DNA from: Anaerosporobacter mobilis DSM 15930
GTDB taxonomy: Bacteria > Bacillota > Clostridia > Lachnospirales > Lachnospiraceae
Assembly (NCBI RefSeq): GCF_900142955.1
Contig: NZ_FRCP01000013.1
Location: 62,001 to 126,000 of the forward strand
DNA: 64,000 nt
Direction of reading: 5' to 3'
The stretch's first letter is position 1; the number at the start of each line of letters is the position of its first letter. The notes beneath the pieces are model-generated. The model searched no databases, was not told where the DNA came from, and saw only the letters and a program-made list of their open reading frames with translations. Position numbers and translations under genes: made by a program. Shown here piece after piece: positions 46,274 to 54,690 of the stretch.

Positions 46274-46321
46274 AAAAAATGCAACACAATGTAACATTTC
46301 TCATGTTACATTGTGTTGCAT
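46274..46321 (-). terminator. Terminator of the haem cassette
   Basis: 19-base arms 46279-46297 and 46303-46321 are perfect complements (starting ATGCAACACAATG) around a 5-base loop. Six T follow on the minus strand. A very strong terminator, about 50 bases after the radical SAM gene. Confidence 0.95.
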
Positions 46322-46372
46322 ATAATAGCAAGTTAATTTTAAATAGGTTTTGTTCAATTGCAGAACCTTATA

Positions 46373-47572
46373 CTATATTAAATTATATAATTCTCTAGAG
46401 ATTGTATTCCCCCAATACACGCCTTTTTGCGTAAGATAGAATTCATTATTTTTCTTACATACCATTTCATTCTCAGTTAATTTATGAAGCATTTCCATGT
46501 ATGCTTCTTTATCCTTGTAAAGTTCTGTGTTTCTAGGAAGGCGTATTGTTTGAATATCTCCTTTAAAACAGACAATATCTTTATAAGAAGGAAGAAATTC
46601 CATTCCCATACGTTTCTTAAAATTAAGAATACTATCTTTATATTCATCAAGGTTTATCGGATTCATCATGGCGACACCTCGCATAGAACCACCTGCACCT
46701 GCTCCAAGGGGCAAGGTATCTGCACCTGCATGTCGATTCATAATATACCGATAAGAATCTCCTTTCACCATCTTGGTAAGTTCTAAAAAGCGATAGCCTG
46801 CTTTCTCCATATGCTCACTAATTGCAAAAAACATCTTCTCATCATTGTCTTGTCCCTGCGCTTCACTAATCTTCGTTTCTTTCATATCAATTAAGGAATA
46901 CATAGAAAAGCCATCTAGATCAAGTGCAATAATTTTATCTAAATCCTCATATAGATCTTCCATGGACTGTCCTTTATAATTATAGATTAAATCCATGCTT
47001 ACCGTAACACTCATCTGCTTTAAGGCTTTCAAAAGTTCATAAGCATTTTCACCACTTCCGATACGCCCCATTAATTTTCTACCTTCCTCATTAAAGGTTT
47101 GAACTCCTAAAGAGAAACGATTCACGCCCTCTTCTATTAACGTTCTCCATTTTTCTTCTTGTAATTGTGTTACAGTTGTCTCAACAGTAAACTCTGCCTC
47201 CTCCGTAAAGGTAAGCTCAGCTTTAAGAGTACGTAATATCTTAGTCAGATCCGCTGATGATAGTGTTGTTGGTGTTCCGCCACCAAAATATACCGCGTCA
47301 AATACGGTATTCTTCACATATTCTAACTTACTATACTCTCTGATTTCTTCAACGATCAAATCTGCATACTCTTTCGTTGGAGCTTGCAAACTTCTTCTCA
47401 TATTACAGAACGTACAGATTTTAGTACAAAAAGGGACATGGATATAGATAACTGCATTCTCTGTGTCATCTTTTGATACAGAAAGTAATTCGTATACATT
47501 TCCCGGTCCTTTCAAGTGCTTTTTACCGTCTCCCATCGCACTATGATGCGTCTTGATTCTTTCTTTAAACAT
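46373..47572 (-). CDS. HemN/HutW-like radical SAM enzyme, putative anaerobic haem-degrading (anaerobilin synthase-like)
   Basis: 399 residues from the ATG at 47572 behind GGAAGGTG (the longer frame starts with TTG at 47602). IYIHVPFCTKICTFCNM holds the radical SAM CxxxCxxC cluster at about 49-56, and VYFGGGTPTTL is the SAM-binding loop. A HemN_C-like helical domain ends the protein. It differs from HemW (7182-8417) in the region after the cluster and has LPLGAGAGGSMRGVAMMNP. HemN-like proteins encoded with haem transporters (ChuW, HutW, HmuW) open the haem ring without oxygen by radical methylation. Here the gene is the last of a cassette with a haem-type ABC transporter and a flavodoxin, so this function is a reasoned inference. 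Alternative: a second coproporphyrinogen dehydrogenase or haem chaperone. Confidence 0.8.
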   Translation of the reverse strand: MFKERIKTHHSAMGDGKKHLKGPGNVYELLSVSKDDTENAVIYIHVPFCTKICTFCNMRRSLQAPTKEYADLIVEEIREYSKLEYVKNTVFDAVYFGGGTPTTLSSADLTKILRTLKAELTFTEEAEFTVETTVTQLQEEKWRTLIEEGVNRFSLGVQTFNEEGRKLMGRIGSGENAYELLKALKQMSVTVSMDLIYNYKGQSMEDLYEDLDKIIALDLDGFSMYSLIDMKETKISEAQGQDNDEKMFFAISEHMEKAGYRFLELTKMVKGDSYRYIMNRHAGADTLPLGAGAGGSMRGVAMMNPINLDEYKDSILNFKKRMGMEFLPSYKDIVCFKGDIQTIRLPRNTELYKDKEAYMEMLHKLTENEMVCKKNNEFYLTQKGVYWGNTISRELYNLI

Positions 47573-47650
47573 AGTTACACCTTCCTTAGATTCGTATATC
47601 AAAAAGGCTAGTTATCCCAGCAGGTACGCCTTCTTAGTTAACGATTTCTT

Positions 47651-48160
47651 TTATAAAGCTTGCAATCTCTCTTTAAACAACTCTGCTGCCGCTGCTATAT
47701 CCGCTTTAGTTGGATGGTTTTTTGCTATCTCATAACGCTTTCTTTTTTCATCATTTACACTATGTGGATTATCCGCTGGTAACTTCTCAAACATAGCAAT
47801 AATCTTCTCATCTAATTTACCTTGGCAGATGTATTTTCCAATAATTTTGTTATTCTCTTTCACAAGAGCCTCTCCATTACATAGCGATTCCCACGCATGC
47901 TGTGAGTCTGGCCAGAAAGCTAATGTTGCAAAGATACCAACATTCTTACCTTTTAAAGTCTCCATGAATTTGCCAGCTTCTGCATTGGGCGCCGCCTTGT
48001 CAACCCAGTATCCAACTAGTACGGTATCGTATTCATCTAGCTTATCGACTTCATTAATTGGCATAATTACTTTATCTTCTGCTTCGATCTCGTTAAAGAT
48101 ACCTTCTGCTAATTTCTTCGTGTTCCCTGTTTTACTTGAATAGGTTACTAATATTTTCAT
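47651..48160 (-). CDS. Flavodoxin-family protein, likely electron donor to the radical SAM enzyme
   Basis: 169 residues. The FMN phosphate loop SSKTGNTKKLAEGI (about residues 8-21) starts a flavodoxin fold, with VLVGYWVDKAAPNAEAGKF and VGIFATLAFWPDSQHAWES forming the isoalloxazine loops. The C-terminal helices are longer than in ordinary flavodoxins. Such BilS/HmuF-like proteins are associated with tetrapyrrole-modifying enzymes. It is encoded between the ABC ATPase and the radical SAM gene in the same direction, with its own AAGGAG. Reduced flavodoxin would supply the electron that cleaves SAM. The pairing is inferred from position. Confidence 0.85.
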   Translation of the reverse strand: MKILVTYSSKTGNTKKLAEGIFNEIEAEDKVIMPINEVDKLDEYDTVLVGYWVDKAAPNAEAGKFMETLKGKNVGIFATLAFWPDSQHAWESLCNGEALVKENNKIIGKYICQGKLDEKIIAMFEKLPADNPHSVNDEKRKRYEIAKNHPTKADIAAAAELFKERLQAL

Positions 48161-48211
48161 GTTAATTCTCCTTCACTTAATAACTGTACAGGTGTTTCGC
48201 GTGATATACAC

Positions 48212-48982
48212 CTAGATTGCAATAGGCACCATATACGGGCAGCAGTTCTTATCACACCAACGAATGGTAGCCTGAATTCCATAAACCTCTTGCAAACGCT
48301 CTGTCGTTACCCCTTCTATCGCATTCCCTGTGTAAACAATTTTCCCATGTTTCATAATAATTACATTATGACTAAACTGAATCGCTTGATTGATATCATG
48401 CAATACCATAACAATGGTCATTCCATAGGTTTTATTCAATTCTCTAACCAGATTAAGTACTTCCAATTGATAAAAGATATCTAGATATGTGGTTGGTTCA
48501 TCTAATAGAAGAATATCTGTCTTTTGAGCTAACGCCATAGCAATCCATGCACGCTGTCTTTCTCCACCAGATAACTGACTAATTGGCTTTCCAGCAAGCC
48601 CTTCAAGTTTTGTAACCTTAAGCGCCCACGCAACTACCTTCTCTTCTTCCTCATCCTTAGAAGACCAAAAACTTTGATACGGCGTTCTTCCATAAGCAAT
48701 CAATCTCTCTACCGTCAAGTCCTCTGGCGCCGTATTATGTTGATGAACAATCGCCATCATCTTCGCAATATCCTTATAAGAACATGCTGTAATACTCTTT
48801 CCATCAACAGCTATCTGTCCCTCTTTCGGTTTCAACTGCTTAATAATAAGATTTAAAAGTGTTGACTTTCCTGAACCATTTGGACCAATGATAGTCGTTA
48901 TCTTCCCTTTTTCAATTGTAGTAGATAATTCATGAATCAGCGGCTTATCGCCATAGGAAAACTGAATCTTCTTAATGTCCAT
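48212..48982 (-). CDS. Iron/haem-type ABC transporter ATPase (FecE/HmuV family)
   Basis: 256 residues. Walker A is GPNGSGKST, the Q-loop is VHQHNT, the signature is LSGGERQRAWIAMALAQ, Walker B is ILLLDEPTTYLD, and the switch His is in MVLHDINQAIQ. The C-terminus carries an unusual cysteine cluster (RWCDKNCCPYMVP). Its start overlaps the permease stop by 11 bases. It powers uptake of the ligand bound by the lipoprotein encoded first in the operon. Ribosome binding site is weak (AGAGAAG), consistent with translational coupling. Confidence 0.94.
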   Translation of the reverse strand: MDIKKIQFSYGDKPLIHELSTTIEKGKITTIIGPNGSGKSTLLNLIIKQLKPKEGQIAVDGKSITACSYKDIAKMMAIVHQHNTAPEDLTVERLIAYGRTPYQSFWSSKDEEEEKVVAWALKVTKLEGLAGKPISQLSGGERQRAWIAMALAQKTDILLLDEPTTYLDIFYQLEVLNLVRELNKTYGMTIVMVLHDINQAIQFSHNVIIMKHGKIVYTGNAIEGVTTERLQEVYGIQATIRWCDKNCCPYMVPIAI

Positions 48983-49970
48983 ATCTTCTCTGATCCTTTC
49001 TTAATAAATATAGGAAAAAAGGTCCTCCTATAATAGTCATTACAATACCAACTGGTATCTCATAAGGTGCGGTAATTGTTCTTCCTAATGTGTCAGCCAA
49101 TAATAACATCGTGGACCCCAGTAAAGCCGAAAAAGGAATTAATACTTTATGGTCCGTTCCCATAATCATTCTTGCTATATGTGGCACTACAAGTCCAATA
49201 AAACCAATTACACCAACATAGGCGGTTGATATGCCAGCTAAGAAAACAGCCACTATAGAGATGAGAATTCGCAACACATTGGGACTATACCCTAAGCTTT
49301 TCGCATTCTTGTCTCCAAGGGCAAGTAAATTGCAGCTCTTTGATAGAGGAATTGTTAGTACAAGGCCGATAACCGTATAGATAACTAGCATTCGCACCTC
49401 AGACCAACCCTTCTTTCCAAGATTACCATTCAACCAACTTAGTACTCCAGTAAGATTCTCACTATTCAATATTGAGATCATGCTTGTCACTCCACCTAAC
49501 ATAGCATTCACTGCTACACCAGCAAGGATAATTCGAATTGCTGATATACCATTCTTCCACGCTAGCAGATAGATAAGCATACATGCCACCATACTTCCGA
49601 TGAAGCCATAGAAAGGAATACTCGCTGAAGCCCCCGGGAAATATAACATAACAAGCATAACTACGACACTAGCCCCTGAAGAGATTCCAGTTATTCCAGG
49701 ATCTGCAAGAGGATTCCCCATTACCCCTTGTAAAAGAACTCCTGCGACCGCAAGATTAGCACCTACCAGTACACCCATTATGACTCTTGGTATACGTATG
49801 TCCCTAACGATGCCACCACTACCTCCAGTTCCACTAAAGATACTATCAATTACTTGATCAAGCGGTACGGACACACTTCCCACTGATATAGCAACTACAA
49901 TCATAATGACAAGGAGGGTTGAAATAATTAAAAATGCACTACCTCGTCTTTTCATTATTCTATTCTCCAT
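48972..49970 (-). CDS. Iron/haem-type ABC transporter permease (FecCD/BtuC family)
   Basis: 332 residues with about ten predicted helices. Typical FecCD segments are IRIPRVIMGVLVGANLAVAG, GVLLQGVMGNPLADPGITGISSGA and GFIGLVVPHIARMIMGTDH. A homodimer forms the channel. It overlaps the substrate-binding protein gene upstream (11 bases) and the ATPase gene downstream (11 bases). Ligand class (siderophore, cobalamin or haem) is set by the binding protein, which points to haem. Confidence 0.95.
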   Translation of the reverse strand: MENRIMKRRGSAFLIISTLLVIMIVVAISVGSVSVPLDQVIDSIFSGTGGSGGIVRDIRIPRVIMGVLVGANLAVAGVLLQGVMGNPLADPGITGISSGASVVVMLVMLYFPGASASIPFYGFIGSMVACMLIYLLAWKNGISAIRIILAGVAVNAMLGGVTSMISILNSENLTGVLSWLNGNLGKKGWSEVRMLVIYTVIGLVLTIPLSKSCNLLALGDKNAKSLGYSPNVLRILISIVAVFLAGISTAYVGVIGFIGLVVPHIARMIMGTDHKVLIPFSALLGSTMLLLADTLGRTITAPYEIPVGIVMTIIGGPFFLYLLRKDQRRYGH

Positions 49971-50943
49971 ATAAGATATCTACTAATTTCTCCATAGCAT
50001 CCACTGCGTATAGATTTGCACTCATTCCAAAATATTCCGTCTCTAGTGCAACTACATTTCCATTCTTAACTGCATCGAAGTTTTGCCATGCCTTATTCTT
50101 CTCAAACTCTTGGTTAAACGCTTCTAGTGATTCCTCTGGATTTGCATGTGCCATGAATAGGATAAAATCTGGATTCTTATCCGCAAGATATTCCATGTCA
50201 ATTGGACTAAAAGAACTTGGCGCATCGGTAAGAATATTCTTTGCCCCTACAATACTCGCAAGATTCCCTACATAAGAATCTTCTGAAGCAACCATAAAGC
50301 TTGATCCTGCACCAAAGATAATCAATACACTTGGTCCTTCTTTTCCTTCAATTGATTTTTGAATATCATTTTCTCTTTCTTCAAATGACGCTACCAATGC
50401 TTCCGCCTTTTCATTTACTCCAAATCTTTCTCCAAGACTTTTAATTGCCTCTTTTACACCATCATAACTATTTAGGTTGACGAACTCCGAATCAATCTTT
50501 AATGAATCAAATTGAGACTTTAAATCTTCAGATAATGAATCTACTGATACAACCACAGTTGGTTCTAATGATGCAATCACTTCCATATCAGGAGACATTG
50601 CACTACCAATTCTTGTTACATCTGCTACACTTTCAGGTAATTCATAACTACTAGTTGGCACACCAACCATAGGTACTGAAAGCGCATCAAGAATTTGAAC
50701 AACCGCTACCGAACTAGCCACTACACGTTCCTCGGTAACTGAATCACTGGAATCTGTTGTATCTGATTGTTCGTTTGTCTCTGCATTTTCTTCTTGTTTA
50801 TTAGCAGTATCTTCCGTTTCATCTACCGCCTCTGTTGCATTCGATGTCGCATCTTCGTTTGCCTTTTCCTTTTTGCCACATCCTACTGCTAAAACGCTCA
50901 TTCCTAATACAAGTCCCAATGCAATAACTCTCTTTAATTTCAT
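49960..50943 (-). CDS. Haem-type ABC substrate-binding lipoprotein (IsdE-like)
   Basis: 327 residues. Lipobox LAVGC with lipidated Cys22, then an Asp/Glu/Thr-rich spacer to about residue 70, then a FecB-type two-lobe domain. GSAMSPDMEVI places Met116 in the AMSPD motif known from staphylococcal IsdE, whose Met and His side chains bind haem iron. FMAHANPEE provides His266 at the expected position in the second lobe. From memory this is the IsdE/haem branch rather than cobalamin or siderophore. First gene of the cassette, ribosome binding site GGAAGG, operator palindrome upstream. Confidence 0.85.
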   Translation of the reverse strand: MKLKRVIALGLVLGMSVLAVGCGKKEKANEDATSNATEAVDETEDTANKQEENAETNEQSDTTDSSDSVTEERVVASSVAVVQILDALSVPMVGVPTSSYELPESVADVTRIGSAMSPDMEVIASLEPTVVVSVDSLSEDLKSQFDSLKIDSEFVNLNSYDGVKEAIKSLGERFGVNEKAEALVASFEERENDIQKSIEGKEGPSVLIIFGAGSSFMVASEDSYVGNLASIVGAKNILTDAPSSFSPIDMEYLADKNPDFILFMAHANPEESLEAFNQEFEKNKAWQNFDAVKNGNVVALETEYFGMSANLYAVDAMEKLVDILYGE

Positions 50944-51000
50944 GTTATATTCCTTCCTTTTTTAGATAAATGTGTAACTCATTGATAATATTTTTCAATA

Positions 51001-51018
51001 AGTTAGTTTTAACTAACT
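51001..51018. promoter_or_regulatory. Palindromic operator in the divergent haem-cassette promoter
   Basis: AGTTAGTT, TT, AACTAACT: perfect 8-base arms, 58 bases upstream of the binding-protein ATG and 85 before the AraC ATG. It resembles DtxR/IdeR-type iron boxes (TTAG...CTAA). For the AraC gene a TATAAT (51037-51042) follows 17 bases after the palindrome edge, so the site overlaps its -35. Confidence 0.6.
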
Positions 51019-51102
51019 AAAGGTATGATAACATGATATAATCTGTCTGTGTTTCAAAATATTTTGATGATATTATAAAATATTTGAAAAGGAGAACGAT
51101 AC

Positions 51103-51744
51103 ATGATTTACCAAAATGAGTTCCTAGTAAACCATCACGAGCTATATACCTTAATCTATAATGGCAATCTAAAAACAGCACTTTTAGTTTTCGCAGAGCA
51201 TTGTAATCAGCTTGAGCAGGTATCACTGCAACAGATACGCCTGTATTTATCTTCACTCAATCATGGAATCTACAATTATATTCTTATAAATGAGATGATT
51301 TCTCTACATGATTGTTGTGTTAAGAATGATCAACTACTCCTACAGTGTTCATCAACAAATTTTCACACCATAGGTAAAACGATCTTAATAAACTATTCTA
51401 ATTGCAAAGAATATCTAATTGAGAAACATGAAAATGAACACATAAAGAAGGCTATCATCTATATTCATAATCATCTAGGCGATACCCTTTCCTTACAATC
51501 CGTTTGTGAAGCAATTAATCTAAATCATTGCTATCTATGTGATTTGTTCAAACGAGAAGTACATATGACTTTCAGTGAATATGTTCTACAACAACGAATC
51601 AACTTAGCGAAACAATTATTGCGAACTACCAATCTATCCATGACTTTCATAGCCATGCGCTGTGGTTTTAATACCGTGTCTTATTTTTCCACGTGCTTCA
51701 AAAAAGTAGAAGGAGTTACTCCCTCATCAATCAAGAGGGGGTAA
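51103..51744 (+). CDS. AraC-family regulator, divergent from the haem cassette
   Basis: 213 residues. The C-terminal ~100 residues form the AraC DNA-binding domain (LSLQSVCEAINLNHCYLCDLFKREV and MTFIAMRCGFNTVSYFSTCFKKVEGVTP). The N-terminal ~110 residues are helical with no recognised sensor fold and include several Cys and His (LHDCCVKNDQ). AAAGGAG ribosome binding site. Its divergent position with a shared operator marks it as the probable regulator of the haem uptake genes, a role known for AraC-type regulators of iron systems. The ligand is unknown. Confidence 0.88.
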   Translation: MIYQNEFLVNHHELYTLIYNGNLKTALLVFAEHCNQLEQVSLQQIRLYLSSLNHGIYNYILINEMISLHDCCVKNDQLLLQCSSTNFHTIGKTILINYSNCKEYLIEKHENEHIKKAIIYIHNHLGDTLSLQSVCEAINLNHCYLCDLFKREVHMTFSEYVLQQRINLAKQLLRTTNLSMTFIAMRCGFNTVSYFSTCFKKVEGVTPSSIKRG

Positions 51745-51752
51745 CTCCTTCT
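51708..51752 (+). terminator. Hairpin overlapping the end of the AraC gene
   Basis: 18-base arms 51708-51725 and 51735-51752 match with one G-T wobble. The stop codon lies inside the right arm. The following sequence (ATATTACC) is not a good U-tract, so termination may be partial. Confidence 0.6.
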
Positions 51753-51937
51753 ATATTACCTGTTGGTATAATCTTACTAACCAGAGCAGTTGAACACTTT
51801 TCCATATTCTGTTGTAATTATCCTTATTCAGCATAACAGAGCACCCATTGTGGTGAAGCAAAATACACCTCTACCACAATACTGTTAAAACACCCTGTAA
51901 TATCATAGTCAATTCGAAAGGAGGTTTCTCCATTATT

Positions 51938-52063
51938 ATGTCTAGTATGAGTACAATAGCATCTTTTCTATTAATACCACAAATCCTTTTCTTCATGCTC
52001 ATTGTTTATCTTATAATTTTAGCAATCAAAGCTTTAAGAATCTATATTGATAAAAACAAGTAG
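51938..52063 (+). CDS. 41-residue single-pass membrane peptide
   Basis: The frame begins MSSMSTIASFLLIPQILFFM and ends KALRIYIDKNK. A hydrophobic span of about 24 residues (8-31) is followed by a basic tail, as in small membrane proteins or type-I-toxin-like peptides. AAAGGAGGT precedes the ATG with a rather long 12-base spacing, so the exact start is uncertain. It converges on the GH5 gene end 21 bases away. No family recognised; could modulate a neighbouring membrane protein. Confidence 0.55.
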   Translation: MSSMSTIASFLLIPQILFFMLIVYLIILAIKALRIYIDKNK

Positions 52064-52084
52064 ATTGGAATTCCAAATGCTATA

Positions 52085-53230
52085 TTACATCTTTTTAGAA
52101 GAAGCTTTTATACTTCCCACAACCTCGCTTTTTTCAATGAAATTTGTTGTTTCAATCTTTTTTCCCCATTTAACCTTTATGGTTTCTAAGCAATCTGTCT
52201 TCACATCGACCCTTGCGATATTAGCAAAATAGCAGAAAAAAGTACCGACATCATTATTGGTGCCTTTATATGTCCATGTTGTCCAACTAATATTATGTTC
52301 TTCACACATCGGTATACCATTAAGATTCTGGAATTCGCCAATATACCCTGCTACTCCATACTTATCCATGGTGTCTGCCATATCTTCTACCCATTTTTTG
52401 AATCCTTGGTCATCGTCGTACAGATGCGTTTGATACATCATATTCGTCCAACCCTTTTCATTGGGATTCGGTAGATTAGATACACGCCAAATACCTTCAA
52501 CAGTAATAATATGATTGTCCCCTGTTTCACGTATGGCTTTGATCATGCTGTCATATATTTGATTTGTCATCTCCCACGATTTCTGTTCCCAAGGGTCATA
52601 GCTATTCTTTCCCTCATATCCCGAATTGTTTTGAGGTTCATTCATAATATCATATGCAGCAACGGTACTGTTTTCTTTATAGCGGTTTGCTATAGCAACC
52701 CATAATTTTTTCATGGATTCTTGGCAAACAATATCGGTATATAATCGATTCTCTTCTAAGGTACCACAACAATGATCCATGCTTTGTCCTCCTGGACAAC
52801 CATGCATATCTAGGATAACATACATACCATATCTTTCAGCCATATTAATAACCCAGTCTAATCTCTTGAATCCAGGGTTTTCATTATGATTTTCGTTAAT
52901 CCATGTTCCATCTTCACTCTTCATAAAATTACGATACCAGAATGGTACACGCAAAACATTACAACCAAGATCCGAGATATTCTTGATATCAGTTTCAGTA
53001 ATCCAATGATCTTGATAGGTATCAAGAATCTCTTGTACCTCTTTTTCGGTAAAACGTTCCTCTAATACGTTAAGTGTATCTAGATTTGCCCATTTTCTAT
53101 CCTCTCCGCTAACAGGGCACATCCAACTTTCTTGGATGAGCCAGCCGCCAAGATTCAAGCCACGGAGTACAACTTCTTCTCCAAGCCCATTAATAAGTTT
53201 GTTATTTACTACTTTTAAAAATCTATCCAT
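52085..53230 (-). CDS. GH5 glycoside hydrolase, cytoplasmic (exo-beta-glucanase-like)
   Basis: 381 residues without signal peptide. A (beta/alpha)8 GH5 enzyme: the opening VVLRGLNLGGWLIQESWMCP resembles exo-beta-1,3-glucanases. Acid/base Glu198 lies in AAYDIMNEP and nucleophile Glu299 in GYIGEFQN. The sequence between is complete, so it should be active. It is last in the operon with the ABC transporter and GH30, so it should act on imported oligosaccharides. It is related to the catalytic domain of the exported protein at 60475-64000. Beta-1,3- or beta-1,6-glucan fragments are the inferred substrate. Confidence 0.87.
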   Translation of the reverse strand: MDRFLKVVNNKLINGLGEEVVLRGLNLGGWLIQESWMCPVSGEDRKWANLDTLNVLEERFTEKEVQEILDTYQDHWITETDIKNISDLGCNVLRVPFWYRNFMKSEDGTWINENHNENPGFKRLDWVINMAERYGMYVILDMHGCPGGQSMDHCCGTLEENRLYTDIVCQESMKKLWVAIANRYKENSTVAAYDIMNEPQNNSGYEGKNSYDPWEQKSWEMTNQIYDSMIKAIRETGDNHIITVEGIWRVSNLPNPNEKGWTNMMYQTHLYDDDQGFKKWVEDMADTMDKYGVAGYIGEFQNLNGIPMCEEHNISWTTWTYKGTNNDVGTFFCYFANIARVDVKTDCLETIKVKWGKKIETTNFIEKSEVVGSIKASSKKM

Positions 53231-53297
53231 ATTTTTTATGTCCTTTTTATTTAGTGTCTATTCAGTAATTGTTAATTATTAGTAAACAAACAGACCA

Positions 53298-53342
53298 AGA
53301 GGCCGTGCAAAATATAATACAACCTATTTTGCCACAGCCTCT
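53298..53342. terminator. Hairpin between GH30 and GH5 genes
   Basis: AGAGGC (53298-53303) pairs with GCCTCT (53337-53342), continued after a 2-base bulge by TGCAAAATA/TATTTTGCCA. The T-run is on the plus-strand side, so for the minus-strand operon this is more likely a processing or attenuation stem than a full stop. Confidence 0.5.
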
Positions 53343-53349
53343 TTTTATA

Positions 53350-54675
53350 CTACCAACAAAGCGTTATTACTGAATGTGCTGTAAGCGTAATATCGCAAAC
53401 ATTTTTCTCTTCGCATACTTGCATCTTAAGATCATTTTCTGTGCGATTCATTAAAACTACTACTTTTTCACCATCTGGATTTACAAAACCGACAGCGTCA
53501 ACTTGGTCTGTATATCTAGATACCAGTATTCTTTTCGCACCTTTTTTAACAAATCTACTAAGATGTCCAATATAGTGGAAGGATAATTTAATATCTAACT
53601 GATCGTTATCTTTATCATACATAATTGGTGCATCACAGAAATTACCCACGTGATTTGGTCCCCCTTGTGCATTCAACACAAGATTCCAATCAATATAACC
53701 ATTCATTCCTTGATTCAAGTTCCCAATCATATCATGTAGATACATCTCTGCATTCTTCACTTGATTATTCGATTTAAATCTTGAATATTCTACACAACCT
53801 TCTGTAAAGATAAGCTCTTTGTCAGGGTATTTTGTTCTTACTGCATCAAGTGCTTCAAAATGATCACCTGTATACCAGTGAAAGCCAATCGCTCCAACGC
53901 TGTCATTTGCACCTACTACCGAGAAGGTTTCATCAGCACGTTCTAAGATACAATCTTTATTGTGATCCCATATAACAATAACAATATCAGAATATCCATG
54001 TGCATCTAATGTCTTCCTTAGATACTCTGTAGCAAAGATTCCTTCTTCTTCACCTGTATATAAGCAGGAATCCCATGTTTGTGTTGCTTTCGGTTCATTC
54101 TGCACGGAAATTCTATGAATAGCTATCCCTAACTTTTCATATTCCTCCACATACTTTACAATCATATCAGCCCACATCTGGTAATATTCTTTCTTAAGAA
54201 CGCCTCCATGGTTCATATCTTGATTGCTTTTCATAAATGCTGGAGGGCTCCATGGACTTGCAAGTAATTGAATATCTGGGTTAATAGCCAACGCATCTTT
54301 AATCATTGGAACTAAATATTGATTGTCCCTTTCAAGTGTAAAAGTCTCTAGATTCTTATCCTCTGGATCTTCCACATATGCATAATTACCAAGAGAAAAG
54401 TCACAACTTTGTATATGCGTTCTACAAAAGTTATATTGATTTCCCTCTGTGCCGAAGCATGCTTGCAAGAACTGTTCTTTCTTATCCGCACTCATTGACT
54501 TCATTGTTTCAGCAGCCGCTTCGGTGAAAGCTCCACCAAAACCGAGGATTGTTTGTCTCGTCTCTTTCGGATAAACCTTAATCAGGCTCATTTCTGCTCT
54601 ATCATCTCCAACAAATGAAAGTTCACTTGTTTCAAATTGCTTTTGTTCATTACTTTTATAGCATTTAATATTCAT
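53350..54675 (-). CDS. GH30 glycoside hydrolase (glucosylceramidase/beta-1,6-glucanase-like), cytoplasmic
   Basis: 441 residues, no signal peptide. The GH30 start is TILGFGGAFTEAAAETM. Acid/base Glu194 lies in ISVQNEP and nucleophile Glu292 in LIFTEGC. The C-terminal strand domain ends LTAHSVITLCW, the usual side beta-domain. Subfamilies 1 and 3 (glucosylceramidase and beta-1,6-glucanase) are closest by eye; it does not look like a GH30_8 xylanase. It lies 15 bases after the binding-protein gene behind GGGGGT, so it is co-transcribed with the transporter and processes its cargo. Confidence 0.88.
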   Translation of the reverse strand: MNIKCYKSNEQKQFETSELSFVGDDRAEMSLIKVYPKETRQTILGFGGAFTEAAAETMKSMSADKKEQFLQACFGTEGNQYNFCRTHIQSCDFSLGNYAYVEDPEDKNLETFTLERDNQYLVPMIKDALAINPDIQLLASPWSPPAFMKSNQDMNHGGVLKKEYYQMWADMIVKYVEEYEKLGIAIHRISVQNEPKATQTWDSCLYTGEEEGIFATEYLRKTLDAHGYSDIVIVIWDHNKDCILERADETFSVVGANDSVGAIGFHWYTGDHFEALDAVRTKYPDKELIFTEGCVEYSRFKSNNQVKNAEMYLHDMIGNLNQGMNGYIDWNLVLNAQGGPNHVGNFCDAPIMYDKDNDQLDIKLSFHYIGHLSRFVKKGAKRILVSRYTDQVDAVGFVNPDGEKVVVLMNRTENDLKMQVCEEKNVCDITLTAHSVITLCW

Positions 54676-54690
54676 AGATTACCCCCGGTA

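Noticed and set aside
46373..47572. Assignment as ordinary oxygen-independent coproporphyrinogen oxidase (HemN)
   Set aside because: The fourth cysteine arrangement of HemN is absent and the neighbours are haem-uptake and flavodoxin genes; kept only as an alternative.
51017..51256. 79-codon minus-strand frame covering the haem-cassette promoter
   Set aside because: Lies over the divergent promoter and the AraC gene start; no ribosome binding site.
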